NCBI GenBank assembly: GCA_012845835.1
Contig: JABAKD010000009.1
Location: 6,114,904 to 6,178,903, forward strand
Reading direction: 5' to 3'
Length of the DNA: 64,000 nt
Origin: Undaria pinnatifida
Lineage: Eukaryota > Sar > Phaeophyceae > Laminariales > Alariaceae
The notes beneath the pieces are model-generated. The model was not told where the DNA came from, did not search any database, and saw nothing but the letters and a program-made list of their open reading frames with translations. Position 1 is the first letter of the stretch. Each line of letters begins with the position of its first letter. The position numbers and the translations under genes were made by a program. Shown here piece by piece: positions 45,101 through 55,200 of the stretch.

Positions 45101-46509
45101 CTCTTATAGCAGGGACAACATTTTTGGGACGCGTAGGGTTCAGCACACCTTTCAGCTTGTTATGCTCGTCGATTTGCATCGACTTTACAGCGGTATACCC
45201 GGTTGTGAACTCCGGTACCCGGTACCCGCAGAGTATATACCCTGCTACACGCACCCTTGAAGTTTTCGTCGCTTGTGGCGGCGGGTCCATGAGAAACCTC
45301 CTTGGCCAGGCTTCGACTTCTGCCGTCGATCAAACATGCACGGCAACAACGCAGCGCCTTTGCCGGGAACACCAGCACAGACACACTCAAGTTTTCAGCG
45401 TTCGTGACAGTGGCACTGTGGGGTTGCCGTTCCATGTTTGGTCTATGACGGTAGCGGCCGTAACCTTGTTGAAGGCGTTTTTTCGTGGGGGTTGGGGGGG
45501 ATAAGGTGGGGTGGGGTTGACGTGGTCATATGGTTCAAAGGCACTTCCGAATCGGTAACGCAGTCAGGAGGAACAGGGATGTAAGGGGGTGCGGGGTAAC
45601 GTAAGGAAGTGGGGCAATGGGGTGGGTCGATGCGAGTCGACGAGGGAAGAAAGTGCTGTACCCTTCTCGCGATAAAAACGAAGGCGCGCGTTGTAGCGGG
45701 GAAGGTGGAGAGGAGCCTGGTTAATGACCCCGGATCTGAGTTACGCCTGGGAAAGGAGAACAAGAAAGAAAAATGCGAAAATAATATGGATGAGGAAAGA
45801 AGAAAAAAATGGAGCAGGGGGGTGGAGGGTATGAGGGCAGGGTGATGGGGTGGGGTAGTTGAGGAGTTTGGTCATGTCTCGCGGTCGGTGTTGGTGGCGA
45901 CATCGTTTTGTTGCTGTCGTCTATGTTTGCTCGACGGCGGTACCCGCAAAGCACACCGCGGGGGGTTGTGACAACTTCTGCTTTTATTGGCAGCGGTGAT
46001 AGCGTCTTTTTTTTTTTCTTGTTATCGTCGCGGTTGTGTCGGCGTTGATGTGTTGTTCCGTTCGAACTTTATGAAAAGAGTAGGTGCCACAGGCCGACGA
46101 TAGCATGCCGAGTGTGTCTGCCCCCGAACATGCCCCCCCCCCCCCCCCCCCGCTCGACCCGACCCCACTCGAACCGACCCGACCAGAGCCCCCTCTCCGT
46201 TCCTTCCCCCGACGAAGAGACACTTACTATTATCTAATGTCCCCATCGCCTCACCCCCCCCCCCCCCCATTCCGCACCCCGCCCTGCCCCACTCCCTGAA
46301 TCGCGGAATCCCTTCCTTGTTGTTCCTATGGTATGGTGTGTGTTCTTTTTCTTTTAGAGGACGCGATCCGAGAAATGCTGGACAGAGATGCGGAGGAGGC
46401 GGAAGATGACAACCTCTTCAGCATTCCGGCGGGAACAGATTTCGGTGCCCCGCCGGACGACGACGACGACGATATCGGCGATGGGTTTGACATCACTTAC
46501 CATGGTTGA
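26990..46509 (+). CDS. Gene 2: PX-domain protein (5' end unresolved)
   Basis: Nine exons join in phase: 26990-27175, 27269-27887, 30015-30564 (donor tentative), 31133-31526, 36857-36979, 42838-43124, 43989-44106, 44796-44964 and 46358-46509 (TGA). The sum is 2598 nt, or 865 residues plus stop. The first ~580 residues are low-complexity, rich in Ser/Pro/Gly and basic. The PX domain follows: beta strands in VKLRVVKASGRTLEDTKFHM, then VWSVCRRHRDFQNLH with the family's RR-x-x-DF motif, the Pro-rich LPRLPRSPPGG loop, and RAGLQAYVASLV as the C-terminal helix. PX domains bind phosphoinositides, usually PI3P, on endosomal membranes. The C-terminus is acidic. No BAR, kinase or SH3 module was seen, so a sorting-nexin role is only a guess. 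The start codon lies upstream of 26990. Confidence 0.75.
27269..27887 (+). CDS. Gene 2 exon b
   Basis: TATTGTAG acceptor, AGCCAAG|GTAAGA donor, phase 0 in and phase 1 out. It encodes ~206 residues rich in Pro, Ser and Arg, probably disordered. Confidence 0.65.
27888..30014 (+). other. Intron of gene 2
   Basis: 2.1 kb without exon-like segments. A 19-bp direct repeat around TACTTACTGCAGTTT occurs at 29489-29523. Confidence 0.5.
30015..30564 (+). CDS. Gene 2 exon c (donor tentative)
   Basis: The acceptor CTGCAATCAG fits phase 1 from exon b. It encodes a basic, Ala/Pro-rich stretch including AYPDRLAHRRHRRRSIHLAR and a poly-Ala run. I place the donor at GGGGAG|GTGGGG because it gives the phase 2 that exon d needs. 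The frame stays open to 30868 through a G-rich tract, so a longer exon is possible. Confidence 0.5.
30545..30840 (+). repeat. Extreme G-rich tract
   Basis: Many runs of four or more G within 300 bp on the plus strand, at the end of or just after exon c. Quadruplex formation in the pre-mRNA is plausible. Confidence 0.8.
31133..31526 (+). CDS. Gene 2 exon d
   Basis: CCCGTACAG acceptor, ATCCTG|GTGAGA donor, phase 2 in and phase 0 out. It encodes a His/Pro-rich start, then a basic region (GNKVLRRLRKSNDGERESVR) that leads into the PX domain. Confidence 0.62.
31527..32115 (+). repeat. Donor-derived tandem array in intron
   Basis: The donor context ATCCTGGTGAGAAAAT is repeated in diverged form near 31581, 31686, 31760, 31852, 31930, 32003 and 32068. 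Each copy has a TCCTGGTGAGCAA-like start and is followed by AGGAGACCGCG and TTTTGACTGACCGTC. Units are roughly 55-105 bp. Confidence 0.8.
32546..32650 (+). repeat. 20-bp minisatellite, ~5 copies
   Basis: GCACAAAAAGGACACATGTC in perfect or single-mismatch tandem copies, with no spacers. Confidence 0.9.
33320..34195. repeat. Inverted pair of ~200-bp repeat L
   Basis: The copy at about 33320-33520 (minus) and the copy at 33975-34195 (plus) face each other. Both contain ACTAATTTCGACGC/GAATTTCGACGCG, TTCTCGACAA and TGGAAAAAAAAA-type blocks, and both translate to TNFDA..DN..E-like peptides. Further copies lie at 41640-41790 and 47150-47420. No full coding frame. Confidence 0.55.
34560..34860 (+). 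repeat. CCTTGGGGTGTATACCGGTA minisatellite
   Basis: Degenerate repeats of ACCTTGGGGTGTA and TATACCGGTAT in the large intron of gene 2. Confidence 0.75.
35317..35398 (+). repeat. (ACCCG)n pentanucleotide array
   Basis: About 15 near-perfect ACCCG units with one TG interruption. Decayed relatives are at 13750-13925 and 49255-49450. Confidence 0.95.
35690..35865 (+). repeat. Single unit of the ~108-bp satellite
   Basis: CCCCAATAAGGCG, GTCGCGCCAAGCGATT and CTTACTCAGACC match the array at 39395-39715. Confidence 0.7.
36276..36318 (+). repeat. Interstitial telomere-like GGGTTA/GGGTCA repeats
   Basis: GGGTCAGGGTCAGGGTCAGG runs into GGGTTAGGGTTAGGGTAG. With both sides made of unrelated unique or repeat DNA, this is interstitial and not a chromosome end. 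Confidence 0.8.
36857..36979 (+). CDS. Gene 2 exon e: first half of PX domain
   Basis: CCCCTTCAG acceptor, GGCCAG|GTGAGC donor, 41 codons in phase 0. It encodes the first beta strands of the PX fold (VKLRVVKASGRTLEDTKFHM, MEIRTLRPGQ). Confidence 0.72.
37299..38358. mobile_element. Terminal-inverted-repeat element, ~1.06 kb
   Basis: CATTTTTTATACAGTCGGAT at 37300-37319 matches the reverse complement of the right end (38337-38358) with one mismatch. Just inside both ends are short palindromes (AGTCGAAAACGGCC... and AGTCCAAAACAGCCC...). A SINE A copy lies within. No transposase was seen. It sits in the intron that splits the PX domain. Confidence 0.65.
38012..38274 (+). mobile_element. SINE A copy 4
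   Basis: Plus-strand copy running from GGTTATCCACGAGCCTGATA to GACCACGGCTTGTCC and GCTGGAAAGTAGAAGG. It lacks a long A tail and is nested in the TIR element. Confidence 0.65.
38650..38820 (-). repeat. SINE-like family E copy (minus)
   Basis: GACGTAACTCAGATCC, ACACGCGCCTTCATTCTTAT and CTCGACGACTCGCATCGAAT match the complement of 45627-45800 in order. Confidence 0.65.
39395..39715 (+). repeat. Three tandem ~108-bp satellite units
   Basis: Each unit has GCCTTATTCAGTCCAG, GGTTATGAGTGCA, CAGTCGCGCCAAGCGATT, GACCGCCTTATATCGGGAT and CTTACTCAGACC. Units start near 39411, 39501 and 39603. Confidence 0.85.
40101..40386 (-). mobile_element. SINE A copy 3
   Basis: T14 at the plus-strand left end (the A tail of the minus-strand element), then CCAGCTTCTGGACAAGCCGT through to GGCTCGAGGATAACC. 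Confidence 0.7.
41440..41790 (+). repeat. Family E copy followed by repeat L copy
   Basis: CGACGCGAGCCGACGACGG, TTCTCGCGATAAAATGAAGG and GATCTGAGTTACT belong to family E (about 41465-41640). GGAATGAGTTTCCAACCCGA and the GAGGAAACACGACGAAAATG that follows belong to repeat L. Confidence 0.55.
42057..42490 (+). repeat. CCCTAACCCC-rich degenerate tract
   Basis: Irregular CCCTAACCCCTACCCTTCC repeats with a TTCAAGT miniature-like segment at 42280-42340. Too irregular to be a telomere. Confidence 0.7.
42838..43124 (+). CDS. Gene 2 exon f: second half of PX domain
   Basis: TTGTTAACAG acceptor, AGGAG|GTGAGG donor, phase 0 in and phase 2 out. It carries VWSVCRRHRDFQNLHSCL, the LPRLPRSPPGG loop and TMERTRAGLQAYVASLVASV, ending with a basic ARKRKKETRR tail. 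An in-frame TGA directly after the donor would end the protein here if the intron were retained. Confidence 0.78.
43989..44106 (+). CDS. Gene 2 exon g
   Basis: GTCGGGCAG acceptor, CAAAAG|GTGGGT donor, phase 2 in and phase 0 out. Pro/Ser/Glu-rich linker (LEGRHSQPEEPKPTRTRA). Confidence 0.68.
44796..44964 (+). CDS. Gene 2 exon h
   Basis: ACCGTCAG acceptor, GGCG|GTGAGT donor, phase 0 in and phase 1 out. It has a helix (SLLDLKVEEKKLAMAALEGA) and an acidic stretch (SEDEEDSDFDEGAEF). Confidence 0.72.
45627..45800 (+). repeat. SINE-like family E, reference copy
   Basis: GATGCGAGTCGACGAGGGAA, CCCTTCTCGCGATAAAAACG, GACCCCGGATCTGAGTTACG, and an A-rich GAACAAGAAAGAAAAATGCG end. The CGACGAG...CGCGATAAAAA...GAAGGC core is shared with SINE A. 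Confidence 0.65.
46358..46509 (+). CDS. Gene 2 terminal exon
   Basis: TTCTTTTAG acceptor. Two bases complete a glutamate codon, then 49 codons run to TGA at 46507-46509. It is acidic throughout and ends DDDDDDIGDGFDITYHG. Confidence 0.72.
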
Positions 46510-46790
46510 ACTGGCAAGTGACAGCAATCACTAATGGCGTGGTTGAACTGAGCACTGACATCGCTTATTAATGGCATGGTTGATCTTGATTGACATCACC
46601 TACCATGGTTGAACTGAGCAGTGACATCAACCTATGAATAGCATGGTTGATCTGATTGACATCACCTACCATGGCTGAACTGAGCAGTGACATCACCTAC
46701 CATGGTTGAAGTAAGCAGTGACACCACCTATTAATATCATGGTTGATCTTGATTGACGATCACGTACCATGGTTTGATGCCGGTTAAATG
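46490..46790 (+). repeat. Stop-codon-derived tandem array
   Basis: GACATCACTTACCATGGTTG at the end of the reading frame is repeated downstream about seven times in diverged form (GACATCACCTACCATGGTTG, AACTGAGCAGT) with a period of ~35-60 bp. It begins in the last codons and continues through the likely 3' UTR. Confidence 0.85.
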
Positions 46791-49450
46791 ACGCCATCTC
46801 TCATCAAGTATGTCTAGCGACGGCGTGTTTGGAGTATGACGGGACGGCATTTTTTATTCTCGAACAGCGTGTGATTTGACAAGACGGAATGACGGACGCT
46901 TTTGCTGCAGTCGTAACTACTACCGATAGGTTCTTGGTTGGGTTGCGTCGTCTAAACGTGCTGTGACGGACGCTTGCTAGCTTTCGTAAAACTGCTACCG
47001 GTAGGGTTTAGGGTGGATGACGTCGGCCGCAGGTACGCCCCGTGACCAAACGCTCGTCTCTTTTGTGACGGGCCGTCATCAAACGTCTTTTGCTTGCCGT
47101 GGTTTGACCTCGTTGACGTCGCCTACGGTATAACGGGCTTGGTAGCACCCCCCCCCACCCGGGATGAGTTTCCGATCCTACCGTCTCCAATACGAGGGCG
47201 GTCACCACCGTATGACACGCGATAGCAAAGCACGCACACCCTGGTTTGAAGATCCAATCCTATTTTTCGAGGGGGTGTGCGCGCACACACCGAACGTGAT
47301 CGGTTAGGAAGTATCTCATCGGGGTGTGTCTGTACACGCATCGCTTTGGCATTTGCAGTCTCCCTGTTGTCGAGGAAATTAGCGTGGAAATTGGCCCCGA
47401 GGGCTATTAGGGTGTGTTGTTTTTTTGTGTTATACGGTGCCATTGTCGTCCGAGGGAGACGACATGGGGGAGGGGGGGCGGGGGCGGGGGGCGGGGTGTA
47501 CTCATTTCATGCACAGCAGGAGTAGTGTTAAGACCATTGACCCTTGCATACCTACAATGCCGGGACGGAGCACGTAGGGTTTTCACCGACCAGGCAGAGA
47601 TCCCGTGCATCAAACGCGAAGAGCCGTGAGGTGTTCGACGAGCCGCATGAAGGGGGTGGTCAGGGGGGGAGGGGGGGATAGGACAAGTTTCGCGATAGGG
47701 GTTTTAGTGGGATGGGGGGAGGGGGGGAGTCGATGCATTTTGGCTGTAAAGTTTTTGATGATTTTTTATCAGATGAATGTGTTCGCAACGCACGCGTCGC
47801 CCGCGGAGGGTGAGCAGAAGTGGTGGCCAGGCTGGAAGGGGATATAGAGGCGTGTGTGGGTCGCCCTCTGCAGGGGTCACTCGGACGTTCGGAAGAGTCT
47901 CACCCACGGGTTATTATTGGAGACCAGAGGCTTGCGAAAGGTCGAGCGGAAATGTGGGCTTGTATCATAGGTCGGAGTGTCATGAATGAAAACGAAGCGA
48001 CCTCAGCACGGCGAGTCCCGCCTCATCCTTGTAAAGCTTGTCCCTTGCTGGAGGGAACAAGGATGCCTACGCCGGCATGTGCTGGGCGAGGAGGGTCCAC
48101 GGTTGGTGGGATGGTGGCTTGAATCAAGTGTTACTTTTACGGGCGAGGGCGTTAGAGGCGGGTCATGTTTTAATGCTTTTCCTTACACGTTTATTACTTT
48201 TTCCTTGCAACATTTATGAGCAAATATGGACATTCATGTGCCTGGCTTTTAAGGGTGGGGGTGTGGAGGGACGGACGAACGGACGGAGGGGTGTGCTCTA
48301 CCTGGAGGGTAGCGGTTTTTGTTGTTCGCTTAGACCCATCCGTAATTGCATGGGTCGGGCAAAGGGACGTGCTGGTGTAGGAATCGGAGCAGCCGCAGGC
48401 GCGATGTAAAATGCACTAAAACTGAGCTCGTGCTGCGACGTGACGTGTACCATGGTATGCTCCTGATCGTTTCATGTTCATTAAAAGTGCACTGCTGAGG
48501 TTGAGATATCATCTACATTATCACCGTTTTGCGAGATAATGGGGTGGTGGGACCGTGGGTCCGTGACGCGCTAGGTTCGTGTCCCATAGGCGAATATATG
48601 GTTGGAGGGTGAGAGCGCCGCAATTCGACCATGAGGATGTCGCCCGCACCATCCCCTGTACCCTAAAATGGTTTTTGACCCCGCTTCCTCTTGCAGAATA
48701 ATACCCTACACTCGTAGTTTCAAGTAGTTTTTTTCGAACGTACGTGGAAGAAGTGCTAAAAGGGGCAAGACTCGTCTTGTCGCCGGGGCTTTTTGTCGTG
48801 GGAGTACTTTTTTTCACTCAGTGAAGTCAGAGGCGGCGAAATCGCAACGCTCTGTGGGAGTTCCACGATATCGTACAATAGTAGTATTTGTAGTAGCAAA
48901 TCACGCGGTCGCCGGTTGTCTCGGCGTGCGTGTGGCTGGGGGTTGGGGGGGGCAGGGGGGGAGGGTTACACCGTGTCTTGTGTAAGTGTATACTAAAACG
49001 GCGTCTAGTGGAAGATCGCCTGGCGAGGCTTTTTTTCTTTTGTTCCCGGCTCTTAGTGCGGGTGATGTTTTTCGTGCGTTTGGTGGTGAGTTTTATATGT
49101 TGGCGTTAATGAGGAGCAGCTTCGTGTTGTGTTGATGTGGGTGGGCCATCTGCCCCCTGCCCCCTTCCACCATCGCTTCTGCGCACGGGGTCTCACCCCC
49201 CCACCCCTGTCCCCCGGCTTCTCTTGTTGTTGACGGGGCTATTTTTTTCCAGTTTTTTCACGGGTCTTGACCCGCATCCTGCGGGTCGGGTCCCGAGTCA
49301 GGAGGTTTCCTAAGTCTTGGGGGTCGAGTCGGGTCGGGGTCGGGAGGTGTTGGACATCTCACCGGGCGGGTCGGTCAGGTGTTCAAACATGATGGGTCGA
49401 GTCGAGTCGCGGAATCGACTCGAGCCGGCCCGACCCGACCCGACTTGCGA
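46791..49450. other. Mostly repeats; weak open frames
   Basis: A repeat L copy lies at 47150-47420, G-rich tracts at 47465 and 47660, and a 100-codon plus-strand frame at 47820-48122 (ARLEGDIEACVGRPLQGSLG and onward) that looks somewhat protein-like but has no known domain. I do not support a gene. Confidence 0.35.
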
Positions 49451-49718
49451 GAAGTGATCCGATCAGTCAAACACCCTGTTTTTTTCGCACCTGCAAGGCA
49501 AGCAGGCCGTGCTGTCGCGGGTCCTTCCACCGCGACGATCGTGCGCGACGTACCTGCCCTCGTAGAATGCCGCGTTGTTTTCGGTTGCCATCGGCAGGGG
49601 AGGAAGAATGCGGCGCGCTGATGGCGGCGTCTTTTTCGGGTGCTGCCAGCAACTGAGCATACGTTGCGCGTGCTGAAGGCGTCTGTCTTGAAGGTTCTGT
49701 CAGTTAAGCATACATTGC

Positions 49719-50326
49719 GTGCTGGCGGTGTCTGTCTTCGTTGCTCAGCCAGCAGCGCAAAGGGAGCGCGTGTTTGATATTTTTCTTTTCCTTTCTCCTG
49801 TTTGTCAAAAGCTGATTGTTGCGCGTCGACTGGTTATTTTCCTTTTTCGAAGGTGGGTGATTTATTTTTCCCCGGCAAGAGTGCAACTGCTAACTGGCGG
49901 TGTGAAGACGCCGCTTGCCATCCTACAAAGAGCAGGAGGAGGCGCTGGTTTGATCGGTTTTCGGGGGGGAGGAAGCCCGGCAAGTGCTGTTGCTGTTCGT
50001 CACGTTTTCATTGGGGCTGGGGCCAGGGTTCATTGACAGAGGAAGGCGTGTAGGGTGCACCCTCGCATGCTGTGGGACACGTTGTTTTGTCTCGTTTGAC
50101 GCCTTGTTTGTGTGTCGTATCAGGCGGCCATGCCGCAGTACAGGTATCGCAAGTTGGCGATCGTTGTGCTTGCAAGCCTACAGCGAAGGGCTTGAGCATC
50201 TTCCATCCCGGCAACTTCAGAGAATGGGACGGCATGCCGCGCGTGTTCGAGGCCGGGGACGAAAATTCTCCATCACCGGTTTTCGACACACCTTTTAGCG
50301 TGTTCCTCCCTCTAGCCGCTGATTAG
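49719..50326 (+). other. Possible small gene or gene remnant
   Basis: Open plus-strand frames cover 49719-50053. After an acceptor-like TCGTATCAG, a frame encoding FREWDGMPRVFEAGDENSPS runs to TAG at 50324-50326. Composition is protein-like, but no family, start or coherent splice path was found. It could be the 3' end of an unrecognised gene. Confidence 0.25.
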
Positions 50327-51279
50327 TGTCGGGCTCTGTGTTTGTTGTGCAGAGTAATTTAATGTGCGTGATGTGTACCTGGTACGTTCACACTGACCGT
50401 TGAAGTGTTAAGTTTTTTGTCTTTGATTGTATTGCGTGTTGTGCAAATTTTGGTGTTTTGAGGGTGTTTGGTCGATTTCGATTGACGCAACTCAGAGCGA
50501 AGGGTGCCGAAGTTTGTGTGCGTTTTTTTTATTCGGCGAAGCTTTTTGCTCGGAAGCTAATTTTTTTTTTCAGGCACGTTTTTTGTTTTTCACGAAGCTC
50601 AGGTTAGATTGTGTGGACTTCATCGGAGGGGTTCATACGGCAAGAAACGCATGCCGGCTACGGGCTACTGCTACTGCGATATTACCAGTCACTGCGCCTT
50701 TTGTCCCTATTGTTGCTTGTCGAACGTATCGAACGTTACGTCGTACATTGGCGGGGATTTCTAGTGCTTACTTGTTTGCTTGCTTGCACATGCACATGTG
50801 CATGCATGCTTTGCTATGCTTTGCTTGCGTTTGCCTGCTTCGGTTGGATGTTGATAGAGGGAAAATGAGTGAGAGGGAGAATGGGCGTGCAACGAGCAGA
50901 TGTATGCATAGCTGTCCTAGCACATCCCGCTGATCACAGCATTATATATAATAACAGGAAGGATGGATTACCGTTTTCGTCGTGGCACTTTTTTTTATTT
51001 TATCTAAAGCCAATCGCCCGCCGTCACCAACTTTTGTTTTGTATGTGCGATATTCCCGGGATTCGAACACGCACACCACTGGAGGGTAGGGAAGATATTT
51101 GGACCGCGGAGGGAACAGATCCGACATTTTATGTCCACGAGCGCTTGCTATCTTGCCATTTGTCGTTCATTGATAGGTTGGGGGAATAATAGCGGTCGTC
51201 GGTGTAACCCCTTGTTTAGAGGACAGCACCCACCCGCGTTTTTTGGGGGCAAACAACGTAGGATTAGCGTGGACTCACT

Positions 51280-51366
51280 CAACCTCTTTAGAGCCCCAAA
51301 CCCCTCCCCATGCTAATGTCAAGTAAATTTGTCTCCCAAAAAGGGTTTTCAGTAGTCAAGGCGTTG
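51280..51366 (+). mobile_element. TTAA-type miniature element B, diverged
   Basis: CTTTAGAGCCCCAAACCCCT, TCAAGTAAATTTGTCTCCCA and AAGGCGTTGTTC match 21846-21937. The TTAACCC flanks are decayed. Confidence 0.6.
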
Positions 51367-51676
51367 TTCAATGGAATAAATCGTGCCTGGTCTAAATCGC
51401 TCTTCGTGCAGAGTATCGATTGGTATTTTGCCCTTTTGGACCGTCTTCGTCCGTCGCACCGTTAGTGGCGCCGTCGCGTGGCTGCGCCTACGAGGCCCTG
51501 CAAGTACGTATGAGCGGTATTTCGCCTGGCCTATCGTAATTCTTGGCAACTTGTAGCTTTCGACCAACGCCATGGCGGTATTGTACCTCGATTTTCATCA
51601 CCCAAGCGTATAGAGCACCATTAATAGCATCGCGCCGTTGGCCCTGGACCTCGCTCCAAAACGGACTTGAAAACAT
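51349..51676 (-). other. Protein-like minus-strand fragment downstream of gene 3
   Basis: Two overlapping minus-strand frames (SPFWSEVQGQRRDAINGALY and ALVESYKLPRITIGQAKYRS) look like decayed coding sequence. Neither resembles the expected C-terminus of a DDB1-type protein. A transposon remnant is the likelier reading. Confidence 0.25.
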
Positions 51677-52267
51677 TTTATTGGTGCAGCGTGACGAGCG
51701 ATACGAGCAAGTCTAGTGGAAACTACAGCAATAAATTTATAAAATAGATATATAATGTTAGATCTAGCAGCTCAAAATTCCCGACCTAAAGTCAAAATAC
51801 CAACACCAGCCATCATAGTGGAGAAAAAACAAAGCGTATGCATATAGTCTACAGTAGTCTATTAAAAAAAAAAGAATAGGACCCTTCCCATTTAAAAAAC
51901 TCACCCACATGATATATTATAAGTACCAACAACGCAGCTTGCAAAGATGAGTATTGACCCGAAATTCGTCGAGCTCACGGCGGATGTCCTTAAAATATTT
52001 TCATAAAATATGATCCTACGGGGGGGGGTGCATATACTGAAAAACCGAAAATCGCAAAATCTCGACGTTGCCAGTATATAGGGTATACAGGCCCTCAACC
52101 ATGGCCTCGATCTTGCGGTCCTGCTGCTACCTGCGCTGCGGCCCCAATATCATAACATGCATATACTGGCAGACACGAGGGGGCGACCAGAAATAGTATC
52201 TCTACGCGACGTGATAAGAAAAGGAACATCATCTTGGTCAGCTGGCGGTTGCTCCCAGTCTATCCCC

Positions 52268-55200
52268 TTAAGGCGGCATGTACGGTGGGCTTACTCTAAC
52301 CGTCAAAACCGCGCCAGCGGCAGTCCCCAGCATAAAAACGCTGTCCATTCTTTCCAGGCCAGAAAGTTGGGCCTTTGATGTCCCTTCCGCCGCCTCCAAG
52401 GACGTGACCTTGTCGGGACATGGCCAAACGGCCACCAAACGTAGGGGGTCAACGGCGGGAATGCTTTCAAGCTTGTCGGCAATGCTGCCACCGGTAATGC
52501 CATTGCCGCCGCGTTCGATTCCCTGATTTCGCTCACCGTCATCACTAACACCAACAACACCAATAACACTAACACCACCATCACCACCACCACCACTACC
52601 ACTACCTCCACCTCCACTATTTCCACCTCCACCACCGCCACCACGAACAGCAGCGGCAGCGTTGGGCGCAGCTGTCGAACCCTGGGACTTCCTGGTGCAA
52701 GAGCTGCGAGGAAGAGGGCACGCGAGAATGGCGACGGTCCCGGTCGTCTGATCCGCTAACGCTACAATTGGAAACCCCGTATCGCCAGATAATGGCTCGG
52801 GGGAGAGAGCAAGAGCAGTCACTATCAGGCTGCTCCTGGCATGCCTGGCCACCAATGAAATTGATTTCGCCGTCGGATCGAACCTGCTCCGAATTGCGGC
52901 GGGGAAGATATCACAGCAGCAATGTACGAGCAGGTCAGCCGCATAATATTCCGATGTGGAGAGGGGGGGGGGGAGGGGGAGGGTTAACTCGTTTACGGCT
53001 GAAAAAATTAACCTATGTTGATTCCGAATAGTTTGTTATATCTTTATAACGTGGGAGTTATTCGAAAGGAGTTGAGGGAGAATGGGGAGCGGCGCGTTCG
53101 TCGGTTAACTGGAGGGAAAACACGCCGTTCCCCGCCGAAAGCGAGATGTCATTTTAGTTTTATTACCGATGAAAAGCTAGCGCCTGCTGGAATTGCTGCC
53201 TGGAAATAGCCGCGACAGAGCAGACGCTCTCATCGACATTTCACATTGTTTTTGTCCCCTCCGGTCCTTTCCCCCCCCCCGGGGTTATCTCATTGGCGGA
53301 CGCGATACAAGCGTTACCTCCCCGGTACCTTCACTTACCTGTAAAGAGACACAGAGTGCAGGAACTCGGCCACGGCGATGAAGCCTCCACTTGTGCTAAG
53401 CGCAGTGACACACCTTCCCACCGACGTACGGCAAGAGGCCACCGGACTCAGTGCAAGCGGCGGCGCGGGTTGATCCGGCCTGGACAATCGAGCGGCGGGA
53501 GGGAACGAACCCACGAGGACGTCAGTGCCGCACGAGTCGGGCAAAAATAACTAGGCTGTGAACTATGATAGCTTTTCTTACAACCACAGTCCATAGGAAC
53601 AACAGACGCGCCATCCTTATGTTCACGGCATGTTTTTACACGGAATTAGGATGTGCTCTTTGGAAAATCGGGGAGGAAAAGGTTGAAAGTGGGCACCACA
53701 GCAAACACTACGCAGCACAAGGGGGTCTGTCCTTCCGCGGCCTCTAACACACCACCGCGTTCTTAAGGGAGCACGGGAAATTGCCTGGTTCTTCTTGAGT
53801 CTCGTTTGTCCCGAGCAGACCTTCCTCTACAGGCAAACACAACGAACTGCGAACCCACCACGAAATATGTCCTGCCATGGAAACTACAGCGTGTATGCAT
53901 ACGCGAAAAACAGAGGTTCCTGTAAGTATGCTATTTTCCTAGTATCCATAATTCCAAATTTCCAATTTTCCAGCTGTCCAAATTTACTTGATAAAGGCAT
54001 GTTTTACCCGAACCCCATGATGATAATTTCAGGATTTTGAAAAATTGGACTAGATTAACGCAGAAGTTCAGAGTCGTTGCCGTCACCTTAAGCCACCCCC
54101 GCTGCCATTCCACCCATAAACGACCACTTTCTCGTCAACCGACGCCGCCACAAAGCGCCCGCTGAGCGTCTCGAGGTTGAAGCACACGCCTTCCATCTCC
54201 GGCGCCGCCGCTAGCGGTGCCAATGTTGTGCCCCCCCCGTTGGCGTCGGAAATCTTACAACATGAGGAGCTTCGCCCAACGCCGCCTTTGGCATCGGCGG
54301 CAACATGGCCAGCGTACGCCACCACCTCAAACGCTGCGAGGACGATTCCGAGTGTGTCGGGTTTGCACTCGTCTTTGGCGTCGTTCTCAACGATGGGGAT
54401 AGCGGCAGTGGCAGCGGCGGCGGCGGCAGCGGTGATGCTGCCGGCAGCAACACCATCCCCTCGCTGCCGTTGCACGTCCACATGTTCTCGCTGACCATCG
54501 TCATGGCGGGGTGTCCTTTCTCCGTGTGCTCTGGCAGAGCAGCACGCCACTGCTATCACATCACCTCCCACTGCCGCAGGCGGTGAGCCGCCCGCTACGT
54601 CGGCCCAAGGGGCGCGGGTGCCCATCCCATGGGAGGCGTTACGCAGCGGATCGACGCCAAGCTGCGCCATCCCCGTGATTTGAATACCCGGCAGAAGGTG
54701 CAGAGGACCGCCCGGTCGTTCTTCAAGCGTGTCCGCGTCGAACACTCGGAGGCTAGATAAACAGCTTGGGGGCGACAACACCTGCCTTGCGTCGGCCCGG
54801 GATGCACCGCTGGCGGCAGCCTTAGCGACCGCGGTCTTGCCACGGTACTCGTTGCACGCCATGACGATGGACCTAGTGGTGGGGGCGTAAACTAGATGGG
54901 CAGGACTGAGCGGGAGGGACTTCTTGTAGCACTGCGCTTGCGTCTGTTTGCTGAGCGTGCCGATAGATAAGAACGTCCACCTCGGAGGCGAGTGGTCGTG
55001 GCTACCGCTGGCGTCGTTGCTCTTTGTGGCGTCGATAGCACGTACTCCTCCCGGGGTGCTCGAGCAAGGGTCGGGGTTGGTGTCTTGCGCAGAAGACTCC
55101 CGGGTTGTGAGCCAGGCAAACTTGCCGTCCGCGTCGCCCCGCTCCGTCCCGCTCCCCTCGTGTGGTAGATGGACAACGCTGTGCCGAGAGTAACGCCCTG

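Noticed and set aside
51040-51100. Possible tRNA (GGGATTCGAACACG resembles the complement of a B box)
   Set aside because: The T-arm does not pair well and no matching D-arm or acceptor stem could be found; a SINE-head remnant is likelier.
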